Source: Deinococcus depolymerans (GTDB lineage Bacteria; Deinococcota; Deinococci; Deinococcales; Deinococcaceae). From it: a stretch of DNA of 64,000 bases. The stretch's first letter is position 1; every line of letters starts with the position of its first letter. The notes under the pieces were generated by a model. That model was given only the letters and a program-made list of their open reading frames with translations. It searched no databases and was not told the DNA's origin. Below, piece by piece: positions 10,912 through 18,747 of the stretch. A program made the translations under genes and the position numbers. The stretch covers positions 62,001 through 126,000 of the forward strand of contig NZ_BAAADB010000011.1 in the NCBI RefSeq assembly GCF_039522025.1. The letters run 5' to 3'.

Positions 10912-11826
10912 ATGACCCACCCGGCCCCCACCGCTCCCGCCGACCGACCGGCCCCGACCCGCATCGTGAGCCTGCTGCCCAGCGCCACCGACCTGCTGTT
11001 CGACCTGGGGTTGGGCGCGCGGGTGGTGGGGGTTAGTCACTCCTGCGACCACCCGCAGGCGCGGTCACTGCCGGTCCTGACGCGCTCCATCGTGGACAGC
11101 GCCGCCCCGCAGGCCGAGATCGACCGGGCCGTCAGCGACGCCGTGCGCGAGGGCCGCGCGCTGTACCGGGTGGACGGCCCGCGGCTGGACGTCCTGAACC
11201 CGGACCTGGTGGTCACGCAGGGCGTGTGCGAGGTCTGCGCGGTCACGCCCGGCACCATCGAGGCGGCCGTGCGGTACCTGCCGGGCTGCCTGCCCGCCGC
11301 GAACGTCCTGAGCCTGGAGGGCCGCCGCCTGAGCGGCATCCTGGACGACCTGCGGGCGCTGGGCGAGGCGGCTGGCGTGCCGGAACACGCCGGGGCGCTG
11401 GCCGCGCGGGCGCAGGCCCGCTGGGACGCCGTGCCGAGTGCCCCGCACGCGCCGCGCGTCCTGACGCTGGAATGGACGGACCCGCCCTTCTACGGGGGGC
11501 ACTGGGTGCCCGAGCAGGTCGAGCGGGCCGGCGGCGTGAACGTGCTGGGCGCGGCCGGAACGGATTCGGGCCGCGCGGGCTGGGCGCAGATCGAGGCGCT
11601 GCGGCCCGACGTGACGGTCGTCATGTGCTGCGGGTACGGGCTGCGCGACAACGTCAGCTTCGCCCGCGCCCTGGACCCGCAGCGACCGCTGGGGCAGGTG
11701 TGGGCGGTGGACGCGAACGCCCTGTTCAGCCGCCCCGCGCTGGGCGTGGTGCGCGGCGCGGAGGTCCTCGCGGCCCTGCTGCGCGGCGAGGCCACCCCCG
11801 GCCAGAGCGAACGCGTCCGGGGCTGA
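10912..11826 (+). CDS. BtuF-like cobalamin-binding (periplasmic-binding-fold) protein without signal peptide
   Basis: A 304-aa protein of the ABC-type B12/iron-siderophore binding fold. Family features are the RIVSLLPSATDLLFDLGLG opening, VGVSHSCDHP, and LNPDLVVTQGVCEVCAV. There is no signal peptide or lipobox, so as read it is cytoplasmic, unlike a normal BtuF. Such signal-less members are often annotated cobalamin-binding protein. No ABC permease or ATPase is adjacent. The ATG at 10912 is chosen for the TACCCT box 6 bases upstream; a longer frame from 10840 adds no signal peptide. Confidence 0.8.
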   Translation: MTHPAPTAPADRPAPTRIVSLLPSATDLLFDLGLGARVVGVSHSCDHPQARSLPVLTRSIVDSAAPQAEIDRAVSDAVREGRALYRVDGPRLDVLNPDLVVTQGVCEVCAVTPGTIEAAVRYLPGCLPAANVLSLEGRRLSGILDDLRALGEAAGVPEHAGALAARAQARWDAVPSAPHAPRVLTLEWTDPPFYGGHWVPEQVERAGGVNVLGAAGTDSGRAGWAQIEALRPDVTVVMCCGYGLRDNVSFARALDPQRPLGQVWAVDANALFSRPALGVVRGAEVLAALLRGEATPGQSERVRG

Positions 11827-11867
11827 AAGGGACGGCACCCCCGTCGCGCTCCTCCTCTGCGGGGCCT

Positions 11868-11928
11868 CTGTGCGAGTCGCCTCCGCCCGGATGGAATGGT
11901 GGTGGCAACCCGTTCAACCGGCGTCCAT
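11868..11928 (-). repeat. TGATACGG-family repeat, partial copy
   Basis: About 60 bp matching only the outer half of the element (GAGTCGCCTCC, a hairpin starting GGATGGAATGG, and the end GCGTCC). It adjoins the full copy at 11929. Confidence 0.55.
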
Positions 11929-12065
11929 GCTACGAATTCCGTCTGTTCCATTCACAACCCCGAAGGCAGCCGGGTTGCCAACTCCACGTCCGGAACCCGC
12001 CCAGCTCCCACTCGCTTCGCTCGGATTGAACGGGCTTTGCAGCCCATTCAATCGGAGTCGGTATG
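11929..12065 (-). repeat. TGATACGG-family repeat, full copy
   Basis: Minus orientation. Ends are TACGAATTCCG and CGGAGTCGGTAT. The inner hairpin has AACCCGG on one arm and one mismatch. The variable region is shorter than in the copy at 9822. Confidence 0.8.
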
Positions 12066-12085
12066 ACAGGCGGCCGGGCATGAAC

Positions 12086-12121
12086 GGGGGAGGGGGGACC
12101 CCCGCGGATCCCCCCTCCCCC
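12086..12121. terminator. Hairpin between convergent genes
   Basis: A 13-bp perfect stem (GGGGGAGGGGGGA with its complement) and a 10-base loop lie between the cobalamin-binding-type gene and pit, which converge. No T tract. Confidence 0.6.
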
Positions 12122-12162
12122 TGCCTGCGTCCGGTCGGCCGGCGTGCGGGTGTGGCCCGGCG

Positions 12163-13161
12163 TTACAGCCCGGCGGCCAGGATCAGCTTGTGAGCCAACC
12201 AGCCCAGCGCGATGCACACGGGCAGCGTGAAGATCCAGGCCTGCACGATCCGCCCGGCGACCTGCCACTTGACCTTGCGGAAGCCCTTGGTGGTCCCGAC
12301 GCCCATGATCGCGGTGCTGATGGTGTGCGTGGTGCTGACCGGGATGCCCAGGCGGCTGGCCGTCTCGATGATCAGCGCGGCGCTCGTCTCGGCCACGAAG
12401 CCGTCCACGGGTTTGAGATCCACGACCTTGAAGCCCATGGTCTTGATGATCCGCCACCCGCCCACGGCGGTCCCGGCACCCATGGCAGCGGCGGCCGACA
12501 GGATCACCCAGGTCGGTACTGTCTCGTACTTCACGCCGAAATACGCACCCAGCGCGAAGGTGATGATGCCCATGGTCTTCTGCGCGTCGTTCCCGCCGTG
12601 AGAGAAGGCCATGAACGCGGCGCTGAAGATCTGCAGCACCCGGAAATTGCGGGTCACCAGCCGGGGTTTCATCCAGCGCAGCACCAGCCACGACAGCAGG
12701 AACATCAGCAGGATCGGCACGATGAAGCCCAGCACGGGACTGGAGACCAGTCCGGTCAGGGTCTTGTTCACGCCCTTCGGGATGATGATGCTCCAGCCGC
12801 CCGCCGCGACGCCCGCGCCGACCATGCTGAACACCAGTGCGTGGCTGGAACTGCTGGGCAGGCCCTTCCACCACGTGAACAGGTTCCAGGCGATGGCGCT
12901 GACCAGGGTGGCGCCCACGAGTTCCAGCGTGGCGTACTCCTGCGGGATGATGTCCTTGCTGATGGTCTTGGCGACAGCCGTGCCGGTCAGGGCGCCCACG
13001 ACGTTCAGGACGGCGCTCATGGTGATGGCCTGCGCGGGCGTGAGGACCTTGGTGGCGACCGAGGTGGCGATGGCGTTCGCGGTGTCGTGAAAGCCGTTAA
13101 TGAAGTCGAAGGCCAGCGCCAGAACGACGATGACGATCAGTGCGAGCAGGGCAGGTTCCAT
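12163..13161 (-). CDS. pit: Inorganic phosphate transporter, PiT family
   Basis: A 332-aa membrane protein of the PiT (SLC20) family, carrying phosphate (often as metal-phosphate) by cation symport. It has the paired signature regions FDFINGFHDTANAIAT near the start and AFSHGGNDAQKTMG in the second half, each with the conserved Asn-Asp/His residues, and about ten membrane helices. It follows a DUF47 gene by 11 bases in the same direction, the standard arrangement for low-affinity phosphate uptake. Confidence 0.95.
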   Translation of the reverse strand: MEPALLALIVIVVLALAFDFINGFHDTANAIATSVATKVLTPAQAITMSAVLNVVGALTGTAVAKTISKDIIPQEYATLELVGATLVSAIAWNLFTWWKGLPSSSSHALVFSMVGAGVAAGGWSIIIPKGVNKTLTGLVSSPVLGFIVPILLMFLLSWLVLRWMKPRLVTRNFRVLQIFSAAFMAFSHGGNDAQKTMGIITFALGAYFGVKYETVPTWVILSAAAAMGAGTAVGGWRIIKTMGFKVVDLKPVDGFVAETSAALIIETASRLGIPVSTTHTISTAIMGVGTTKGFRKVKWQVAGRIVQAWIFTLPVCIALGWLAHKLILAAGL

Positions 13162-13172
13162 GGTCCGCTGCC

Positions 13173-13811
13173 TTAAGCGTTCTTCAGCAGGATGCTTTCG
13201 ACGGTCTTGGCGACCCGCTGCGCCTGATCGCTGGCGTCCTCGATCAGCGCCACGATCTCACCGCCGCGCATGGCGCGGATCATGCCGGGCACGTCGTTCA
13301 CGCCGTCGTACAGGTGGCGCTGCACCTCGTCGCTGATGGTGTCCCCCTGGTCTTCCAGCGCGCGGATCTCCCGGGCGATCCGGGCCAGGTCGCTCAGTTT
13401 GCCCTTGTTCTCGATCAGGGGCATGCCCTGGGCCAGCAGGGCGCACTGCTGCTCGACGATGCGGGCCAGCTGCGCCATCTGCGGCAGCGGGCGTTCCACG
13501 CCGTACAGGCTGAGTTTGCGTGCGGCGTCCTCCATGTCGTCCACGAGGTCATCGAGTTCGTTGTTCAGGCTGATGATGTCCTCACGGTCGAACGGCACGA
13601 TGAAGGACTCGGCGAGCAGGTTGGTGATCTCGCCGGTCAGGCGGTCCCCCTCGTGCTCCAGGTCGCGGACGCGCTGCACCTTGGCTTCCACGTCGGTGTA
13701 GTTCTCCAGCAGGTCCACGAGCGCGGTGGCGGTGGCGTGGGCGTTCCGGGCGGCTTCAGCGAACTTCTGGCTGAATTTGGGGTTGCTGGGCATGAATTTA
13801 GACAGAACCAT
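13173..13811 (-). CDS. DUF47/PhoU-like regulator of phosphate transport
   Basis: A 212-aa all-helical protein of the DUF47 (TIGR00153, PhoU-like) family, thought to control the adjacent Pit transporter. Acidic helical motifs such as DLEHEGDRLTGE (about residues 48-59) and ALEDQGDTISDEV (about 152-164) are typical metal-binding repeats of PhoU-like proteins. The start at 13811 is chosen because AGGAGG lies just upstream; the longer frame is not supported. The ribosome site sits inside a perfect 7-bp hairpin (13812-13830). Confidence 0.93.
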   Translation of the reverse strand: MVLSKFMPSNPKFSQKFAEAARNAHATATALVDLLENYTDVEAKVQRVRDLEHEGDRLTGEITNLLAESFIVPFDREDIISLNNELDDLVDDMEDAARKLSLYGVERPLPQMAQLARIVEQQCALLAQGMPLIENKGKLSDLARIAREIRALEDQGDTISDEVQRHLYDGVNDVPGMIRAMRGGEIVALIEDASDQAQRVAKTVESILLKNA

Positions 13812-13830
13812 GACAATCCTCCTGATTGTC
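13812..13830 (-). promoter_or_regulatory. Hairpin presenting the DUF47 ribosome-binding site
   Basis: In the gene direction GACAATC and GATTGTC form a perfect 7-bp stem with an AGGAG loop, ending directly at the ATG. Folding would display or partly occlude the ribosome site. A regulatory role is inferred. Confidence 0.45.
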
Positions 13831-13837
13831 CGCCCGA

Positions 13838-13855
13838 ATGTCATGGAAATGTCAG
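13838..13855. promoter_or_regulatory. PHO-box-like direct repeat upstream of DUF47-pit
   Basis: ATGTCAT and ATGTCAG are 7-mers separated by 4 bases (11-bp period), the geometry of PhoB/PhoP boxes (CTGTCAT-N4-CTGTCAY). They read on the strand opposite to the operon. The match and the phosphate function of the genes are suggestive only. Confidence 0.4.
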
Positions 13856-13986
13856 CCCGGGCGGGCAAGAACAACCGGGAGGGCCACTGTGGTCACCTCC
13901 CGCACTGTACAGACACTACACTTCACGTTCCCCAAACACCAATCCCGTTCTGCTGACCTGCGGCACAGTCACGTGACGGCCCCGCC

Positions 13987-13992
13987 TATCAT
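13987..13992 (+). promoter_or_regulatory. -10 box, probably leaderless transcript of the DUF4157 gene
   Basis: TATCAT ends 7 bases before the ATG at 14000. This spacing recurs at other starts in the window. Confidence 0.55.
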
Positions 13993-13999
13993 GGCACTC

Positions 14000-16900
14000 A
14001 TGGCTGAATTCCAGCACCGCTCCCGGACCCCGGACCGCCGGGCCGCGCCCAGGACCAGCCTCGGCCCCAGCCCGGAGCCAGCCGAGACTGCTGCACAACG
14101 CGCGGCCGCGCCCCTGCAGCGATTCCTGAGCACGCCTGCCCGCGCGCAGGGGCAGGTCGCCCGGCCCGTCCTGCGCGCCGCAACGCTCCAGCGGCAGGAG
14201 GAGGACCGCCTGTCGGGTGCCCGTCAGACGGTCCAACGACAGGTCGAGGCGGTGGGTGACGTCGCCCCCGTCCAGCGGCACGCTGATCTGCCCGTTCCCG
14301 CACGGCCCGTCACGCCGTCCGACTGGGTGACCGTGATGCGCCACCGCGCCGAGACTGTCGAGGGGCAACGCCTGGACACCCGCACCTTCAGCGACTTCCA
14401 GACCCTCCAGCGGCAGGTTGCCCAGTCGCTGGGTCAGGGTTTCCGGATGGACCGGGGTAACCCCGCCGCCCGCTACGCCGCCTATGGCGAGCACCTCGCC
14501 ACCCTGCAACGCCACGCGCTGAGTGCCCCGGTGTCCCGTGTGGTGCTCGGCATGGTTCCCCCGGCCGAGCGACTGCCGCTTCAGCGCGCGACGGAAGAGG
14601 CGTTGCAACGTCAGATGGCGCAGGAGCAGGCCGCACTGAACTTCGACACCCTCGGTTCCCTGCAACGGCACCTGGCCGAGCTGGACGCCGAGGCGACCCA
14701 ACCCGTGTTGCAGCGCATCCAGGCGCGGCGGGGCGCAGGGAACCCGCTGCCGGAGGCGATCCAGCGGCACCTGGAACAGGGCCTGAACCATGACCTGAGC
14801 CGCGTGCGGATTCACGACGACGCGGAAGCAGACAAACTGGCGAAGGGCGTGAATGCCACCGCCTTCACCACGGGCACCGACATCTTCTTCCAGGCGGGGC
14901 AGTTCAACCCGAACACGCAGAGCGGGCTGGAGCTGCTGGCGCACGAGGTGACGCACACGGTGCAGCAGAGCCAGGGGCGCGTGGGGCGGGGCATCGACCC
15001 GGACGCCGGACTGGAAGCCGAAGCGCGCAGCATGGGCGCCAGACTCGCGCAGAGCGGCCCGCAGTTCGGCACGAAACACACCCCCATGCCCCGCGCGGCC
15101 CTCCTGAACCCCACCGCACCCGCCGCCCCCACCGTGCAGCGCTGGGCCAATCCTCTGGACCACCTGCGGAAACTCAAGGAGAAAGCGAAAACTGCTGTCA
15201 GGCAGGTCATCCGCACTGTCCGCGAGCCCGCCGCCCGCAAGGCCGCCCTGAACGCCATCAAGCGCGCCGTGCCCGCCCAGATCCGCCGCAGCGTCCAGAA
15301 CGCCATCCAGAAGGGAAAAACGCGCGTCAAGGCCACTGTCAGTCGCGTCACGCAGGTCGCCCGCCGCGCCCCGCAGGTGCAGAAGCTCCTCAAGGTCGCC
15401 AGCAGTCTCCCGGCCCGCGCCCGGACGGCCATCGCCGCTGCCACCCGCATCCGGCAGGCCGCGCAGACCCTCGGCACCGCCAGCGGCCGCGCCCACCTCG
15501 CCCAGCGCGCCCGCGCGGCCGCCCAGCAGACCATCCAGGCCGCCGCCCGCCGCCTCCCTCCCCGCGCGCAGGCCACCCTGAGCAGGATCGGACGGACCGC
15601 CACCGCCGCCGCCCACAACCTCAGGCAACTGGGCGTCAGCGTCCACAAGTTCACCACCGACCCCACCTACCGCAAGGAAACCCTGACCCGCCTCACGCAG
15701 ACCCCCATGGTCAGCGGCCTCGCGAAGGTCGGCGGGAACCTGCAGCGCTTCACCACCGACCGCGCCTACCGCGCCCAGCAACTCCACCGACTCGCGCAGG
15801 CCGGACAGCGCATCACCCTGCCCGTCACGCAACTGGGCCGCGACATCAGCAGCCTCGGCAGGGACGCCATGGTCAGCGTCGTCCAGAAAAGCGGGGAGGC
15901 CATGGCCTGGGCCACCAGGAAATTCGAGCAGGCCAAACACAGCAAGGTCGGCCAGGGCATCCAGAAAAGCTGGGCGTGGATGAAAAGCACCGAGGGCAAA
16001 GCCACCCTGGCCAAATTCGGCGCGGCCATCGCCACAGGCGTCGCGGTCGTCGCCGTGGTCGGCACCGGCGGCGCCGCCCTGCCCCTCGTCCTGGCAGCCG
16101 CCGGAGTCGCCAGCGGCGTCGCGGGCAGCCTCGCCGAGAACGCCGTCCTTCGCGGCTCCGGCGAAGCGAAATACGCCGGACGCAAACTGACCCACGGCAT
16201 CACCCCCACCACCATGCTCATCGACGGCGCGCTGGGCGTCGCCCTCGGCCCCGCCGCCCGCATCGTCGGCGGCGCCGCCAGCCGCCTCGTCGGCAGCGCC
16301 GCCAAATACGCCGGCGGCGGCCTGAAAATCGCCGGGAAATACGCCGGAGCGGGTCTGCAGAACGCCAAGGTTTCAGCGTTGCGGCAGCTTGGTCTGGTGA
16401 GTGCAGCTGGTGCCAGAAGATCCATGTACGTCGTTCGGCAGGAAGCCTCGCAGGTTTGGCAGGCTACCCGGCAGGGCGTACAGACCTACAACCGTGCAAT
16501 TTCGACTGAAGTCCGCGCCGGAATCAGGGGCGACATGCTCGGCAATGCGGGCTGGCGGGGCATGGCCCAGCGGGACGCCGCGACCCTGCTGGCCGGAACG
16601 GACGTCCTGAGGAAAGCCGTCAATCAGGTGGCCCGCGCGCGCGTGAAGGCGCAACTGAGCGGCCCGATGGGCAAGATTCTGGCCCGGCAGCGCCTGAACA
16701 TGCCCGGCGCCAGCACCCGCAAACTTCAGACGGCGCTGTTCAACGAACTGAAGGCCAATTCGCCCGACGAACTGATCGCCGCGGCCTGGAAGGCCAACGC
16801 CCAGCTGCGGCGCGCGGCCTACGGCGAGACTTTCCGGGGCATCGGGCGGCAAGTGAAGCAGGTGGCCTTCGGCAACGCCAGTACCCTGCCGGGCAAGGCG

Positions 16901-17341
16901 CTCAATCTGGCCACCATGGGCCCAAGGCTGGTCGCTGGCAATGTCGCGCAGAAGTTGAACCTGCACCTCTCGGCGTTCGCAGGCGGCGCGGCCAGAGGAC
17001 TGGGTACCCTGGCCGGAAGTACCAGCGAAGAACTGGTGAAATTCGCGGGCCTCAAGTTCTCCCAGAACGTCAAGGACAATGCGCAGAAAGGCCCTGGGGC
17101 TGCCATTCCCAGTGCGGCTCAGGCCACGATGGGGGAATTCTCGAAAGTCTCGAATTATGGTGACGCGGCCCTGCAGGGCATTGTCGGACTGTCCCCCGAA
17201 ATATTCGGCAAGAAAGAAGGAATGGTGCCTGGTCTAGCTGGATATGATCTGCTTTTTAAGCAGGCTGGTGCCATTTTTGGCAATAGCGTGGGTGGAGATC
17301 AGCATGAAGTGGCGAACTCGACTCAGGAAGAAGGTAAGTGA
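14000..17341 (+). CDS. DUF4157 (eCIS core domain) putative metallopeptidase/effector-like protein
   Basis: A 1113-aa protein. Residues 1-250 contain about a dozen LQR(Q/H)-type repeats. Residues about 250-330 form the DUF4157 domain (RVRIHDDAEADKLAKGVNA, then LLAHEVTHTVQQ) with a zinc-protease-like HEVTH at 315-319. DUF4157 proteins are commonly linked with extracellular contractile injection systems and secreted toxins. The middle (about 360-660) is Lys/Arg/Ala-rich helical sequence. A Gly/Ala/Val-rich hydrophobic segment lies at about 668-715. The last 320 residues are more polar and coded by DNA of lower GC (clear from about 17140). No eCIS structural genes are in the window. The function is not known; an exported effector with exchangeable C-terminus is an inference. 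Confidence 0.75.
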   Translation: MAEFQHRSRTPDRRAAPRTSLGPSPEPAETAAQRAAAPLQRFLSTPARAQGQVARPVLRAATLQRQEEDRLSGARQTVQRQVEAVGDVAPVQRHADLPVPARPVTPSDWVTVMRHRAETVEGQRLDTRTFSDFQTLQRQVAQSLGQGFRMDRGNPAARYAAYGEHLATLQRHALSAPVSRVVLGMVPPAERLPLQRATEEALQRQMAQEQAALNFDTLGSLQRHLAELDAEATQPVLQRIQARRGAGNPLPEAIQRHLEQGLNHDLSRVRIHDDAEADKLAKGVNATAFTTGTDIFFQAGQFNPNTQSGLELLAHEVTHTVQQSQGRVGRGIDPDAGLEAEARSMGARLAQSGPQFGTKHTPMPRAALLNPTAPAAPTVQRWANPLDHLRKLKEKAKTAVRQVIRTVREPAARKAALNAIKRAVPAQIRRSVQNAIQKGKTRVKATVSRVTQVARRAPQVQKLLKVASSLPARARTAIAAATRIRQAAQTLGTASGRAHLAQRARAAAQQTIQAAARRLPPRAQATLSRIGRTATAAAHNLRQLGVSVHKFTTDPTYRKETLTRLTQTPMVSGLAKVGGNLQRFTTDRAYRAQQLHRLAQAGQRITLPVTQLGRDISSLGRDAMVSVVQKSGEAMAWATRKFEQAKHSKVGQGIQKSWAWMKSTEGKATLAKFGAAIATGVAVVAVVGTGGAALPLVLAAAGVASGVAGSLAENAVLRGSGEAKYAGRKLTHGITPTTMLIDGALGVALGPAARIVGGAASRLVGSAAKYAGGGLKIAGKYAGAGLQNAKVSALRQLGLVSAAGARRSMYVVRQEASQVWQATRQGVQTYNRAISTEVRAGIRGDMLGNAGWRGMAQRDAATLLAGTDVLRKAVNQVARARVKAQLSGPMGKILARQRLNMPGASTRKLQTALFNELKANSPDELIAAAWKANAQLRRAAYGETFRGIGRQVKQVAFGNASTLPGKALNLATMGPRLVAGNVAQKLNLHLSAFAGGAARGLGTLAGSTSEELVKFAGLKFSQNVKDNAQKGPGAAIPSAAQATMGEFSKVSNYGDAALQGIVGLSPEIFGKKEGMVPGLAGYDLLFKQAGAIFGNSVGGDQHEVANSTQEEGK

Positions 17342-17344
17342 ATT

Positions 17345-18247
17345 ATGCTCAGTAAAATATTTAGAGGCGCTTTCGGGCAACCTAGAGATCTGCCTGAGCA
17401 GTTTTCTGGCGATTCGTATACGGCATTTATTGGATTTCTTAAAGGAATCCGTTTGGATGATGTAGAATTAAATAGCGAGTCTGTTCGTATAAGAACTGCC
17501 AATAAGAACGATATTCTGATCTTGCCCTCTGGAAAAGGAGCTTTGCATATCGAGCTCCAGACGTCCAGATCGGACATAGATCTTTCGGGAGTGGAATACT
17601 TTGACCCATTTTTCGGAATAGTTAATGTTGGAGGGAAAGTGTTGATTTCGCGGCAGTTCGATTTTAGGTACCAGGGAGACGTGGAAGCGTCTTCGGAAAA
17701 ACTATTTTTTCATATCTATGAAACTCTGTTGGGGGAACGATACAGCGGGAAGCTCATTCACTTCCGGCCGTATCTGAATGGAAAGACGTATGGTACGTCT
17801 TGGCAGGCGTTCGCGCATTTCATGAAGAAGATCAAGGGCGACCGGGTCACGTCGGAAGCCAGCCATTACATCTCGTTTGATACTGGCGGGGTGCCCCTGG
17901 GACTGCAGAAGTCGGACAACAGCCAGGAAATCATCATTTCCTATGATCTGCGGGATTACGAGGGGCTGTACGACGAGTACCGGGAGCAGATTCTGGAATT
18001 GATCAACGGGGTGGCGTTGCGGCACCGGCAGATCTGTTTCCTGATTGACCGGGAGCGGCTGCTGATCTGCAACAAGTTCTACGTGTCGCCGGAGACGGAC
18101 GCGTTGAATCTGTTCACGGCGCAGTTGCAGGCGATTCATGATGCGCTGCTGGATTACCTGACGACGGTGCAGGACGCACCGGAGAATGCGTGGTTGCGGG
18201 CGGCCAGGGAAGCGTTCGTGCGTGGACAGCCGTTGCCCCGTGCTTGA
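17345..18247 (+). CDS. Protein of unknown function, low-GC 5' half, paired with the DUF4157 gene
   Basis: A 300-aa soluble protein with no signal peptide or membrane segment, beginning 3 bases after the DUF4157 stop; GAAGG lies about ten bases before the ATG. The first 130 codons are strikingly AT-rich for this chromosome (many TTT, AAT, GAT, ATA codons), while the end is GC-rich. I do not recognise a family. Position and composition are those of an immunity or adaptor protein moving together with the end of the upstream gene, but no motif proves this. Confidence 0.7.
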   Translation: MLSKIFRGAFGQPRDLPEQFSGDSYTAFIGFLKGIRLDDVELNSESVRIRTANKNDILILPSGKGALHIELQTSRSDIDLSGVEYFDPFFGIVNVGGKVLISRQFDFRYQGDVEASSEKLFFHIYETLLGERYSGKLIHFRPYLNGKTYGTSWQAFAHFMKKIKGDRVTSEASHYISFDTGGVPLGLQKSDNSQEIIISYDLRDYEGLYDEYREQILELINGVALRHRQICFLIDRERLLICNKFYVSPETDALNLFTAQLQAIHDALLDYLTTVQDAPENAWLRAAREAFVRGQPLPRA

Positions 18248-18262
18248 CAGGGAGGGACTTGT

Positions 18263-18553
18263 ATGACTCAGGTGAAGTTTGGTCGGCAGTTGAATGAGCG
18301 GGCTCCGTTCGAGGTGAACGATCTGGTGTTTTCCGGGTTGCCGTTGTCGCTCTCGGAGGAGCGTCTGCTGGCGGGTGCGGGGGACGGTGGGACTGAGGTG
18401 GAGTTGATGGACGCGGTGCTGGAGGTGCTGGCGCAGGTGTTGAACGCGCGGGCGCAGGCGGAGCGGGTGGATGCGGGGTGGCTGCTGGAGAATCTGGCGC
18501 CGTCGGATGTGGAAGGTATTCTGGATTACCTGCGGGCGACGCCAGTCGCGTGA
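18263..18553 (+). CDS. Small acidic protein of unknown function
   Basis: A 96-aa protein, 15 bases after the previous gene, with GGAGGG six bases before the ATG. It is rich in Leu and Glu, with predicted helices and a WLLENLAPSDVEGILDYLR end that resembles, in general plan only, small phage tail assembly chaperones. Codon use (TTG, GTT, GGT) is unlike the neighbours, as in the gene before it, so the three genes probably arrived together. A repeat element begins eight bases after the stop. Confidence 0.6.
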   Translation: MTQVKFGRQLNERAPFEVNDLVFSGLPLSLSEERLLAGAGDGGTEVELMDAVLEVLAQVLNARAQAERVDAGWLLENLAPSDVEGILDYLRATPVA

Positions 18554-18560
18554 GCGACTG

Positions 18561-18694
18561 ATACGGACTCCGATGGAATGGGCTGCAAAGACCGTTCAAT
18601 CCGAGCGAAGCGAGTAGGAGGGAAACGGGTTCCGGACGTGGAGTGGGCAGATCGGTGGTGTGCCGATCTGTCAACGAAACAAACGGAACCTGCA
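18561..18694 (+). repeat. TGATACGG-family repeat, full copy
   Basis: Plus orientation. The inner hairpin is AGATCGG/CCGATCT, a paired change relative to AATCCGG/CCGGATT in other copies. The far end is decayed (CGGAACCTGCATGA). Confidence 0.8.
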
Positions 18695-18701
18695 TGAGGA
18701 G

Positions 18702-18733
18702 GAGGGCGTGCCAGGTTTGACCGGCACGCCCTC
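18702..18733. terminator. Terminator-type hairpin for the amylase gene
   Basis: GAGGGCGTGCC pairs with GGCACGCCCTC around a 10-base loop, just past the end of the minus-strand amylase gene. Confidence 0.6.
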
Positions 18734-18747
18734 TCTGCTGGTGAGGT

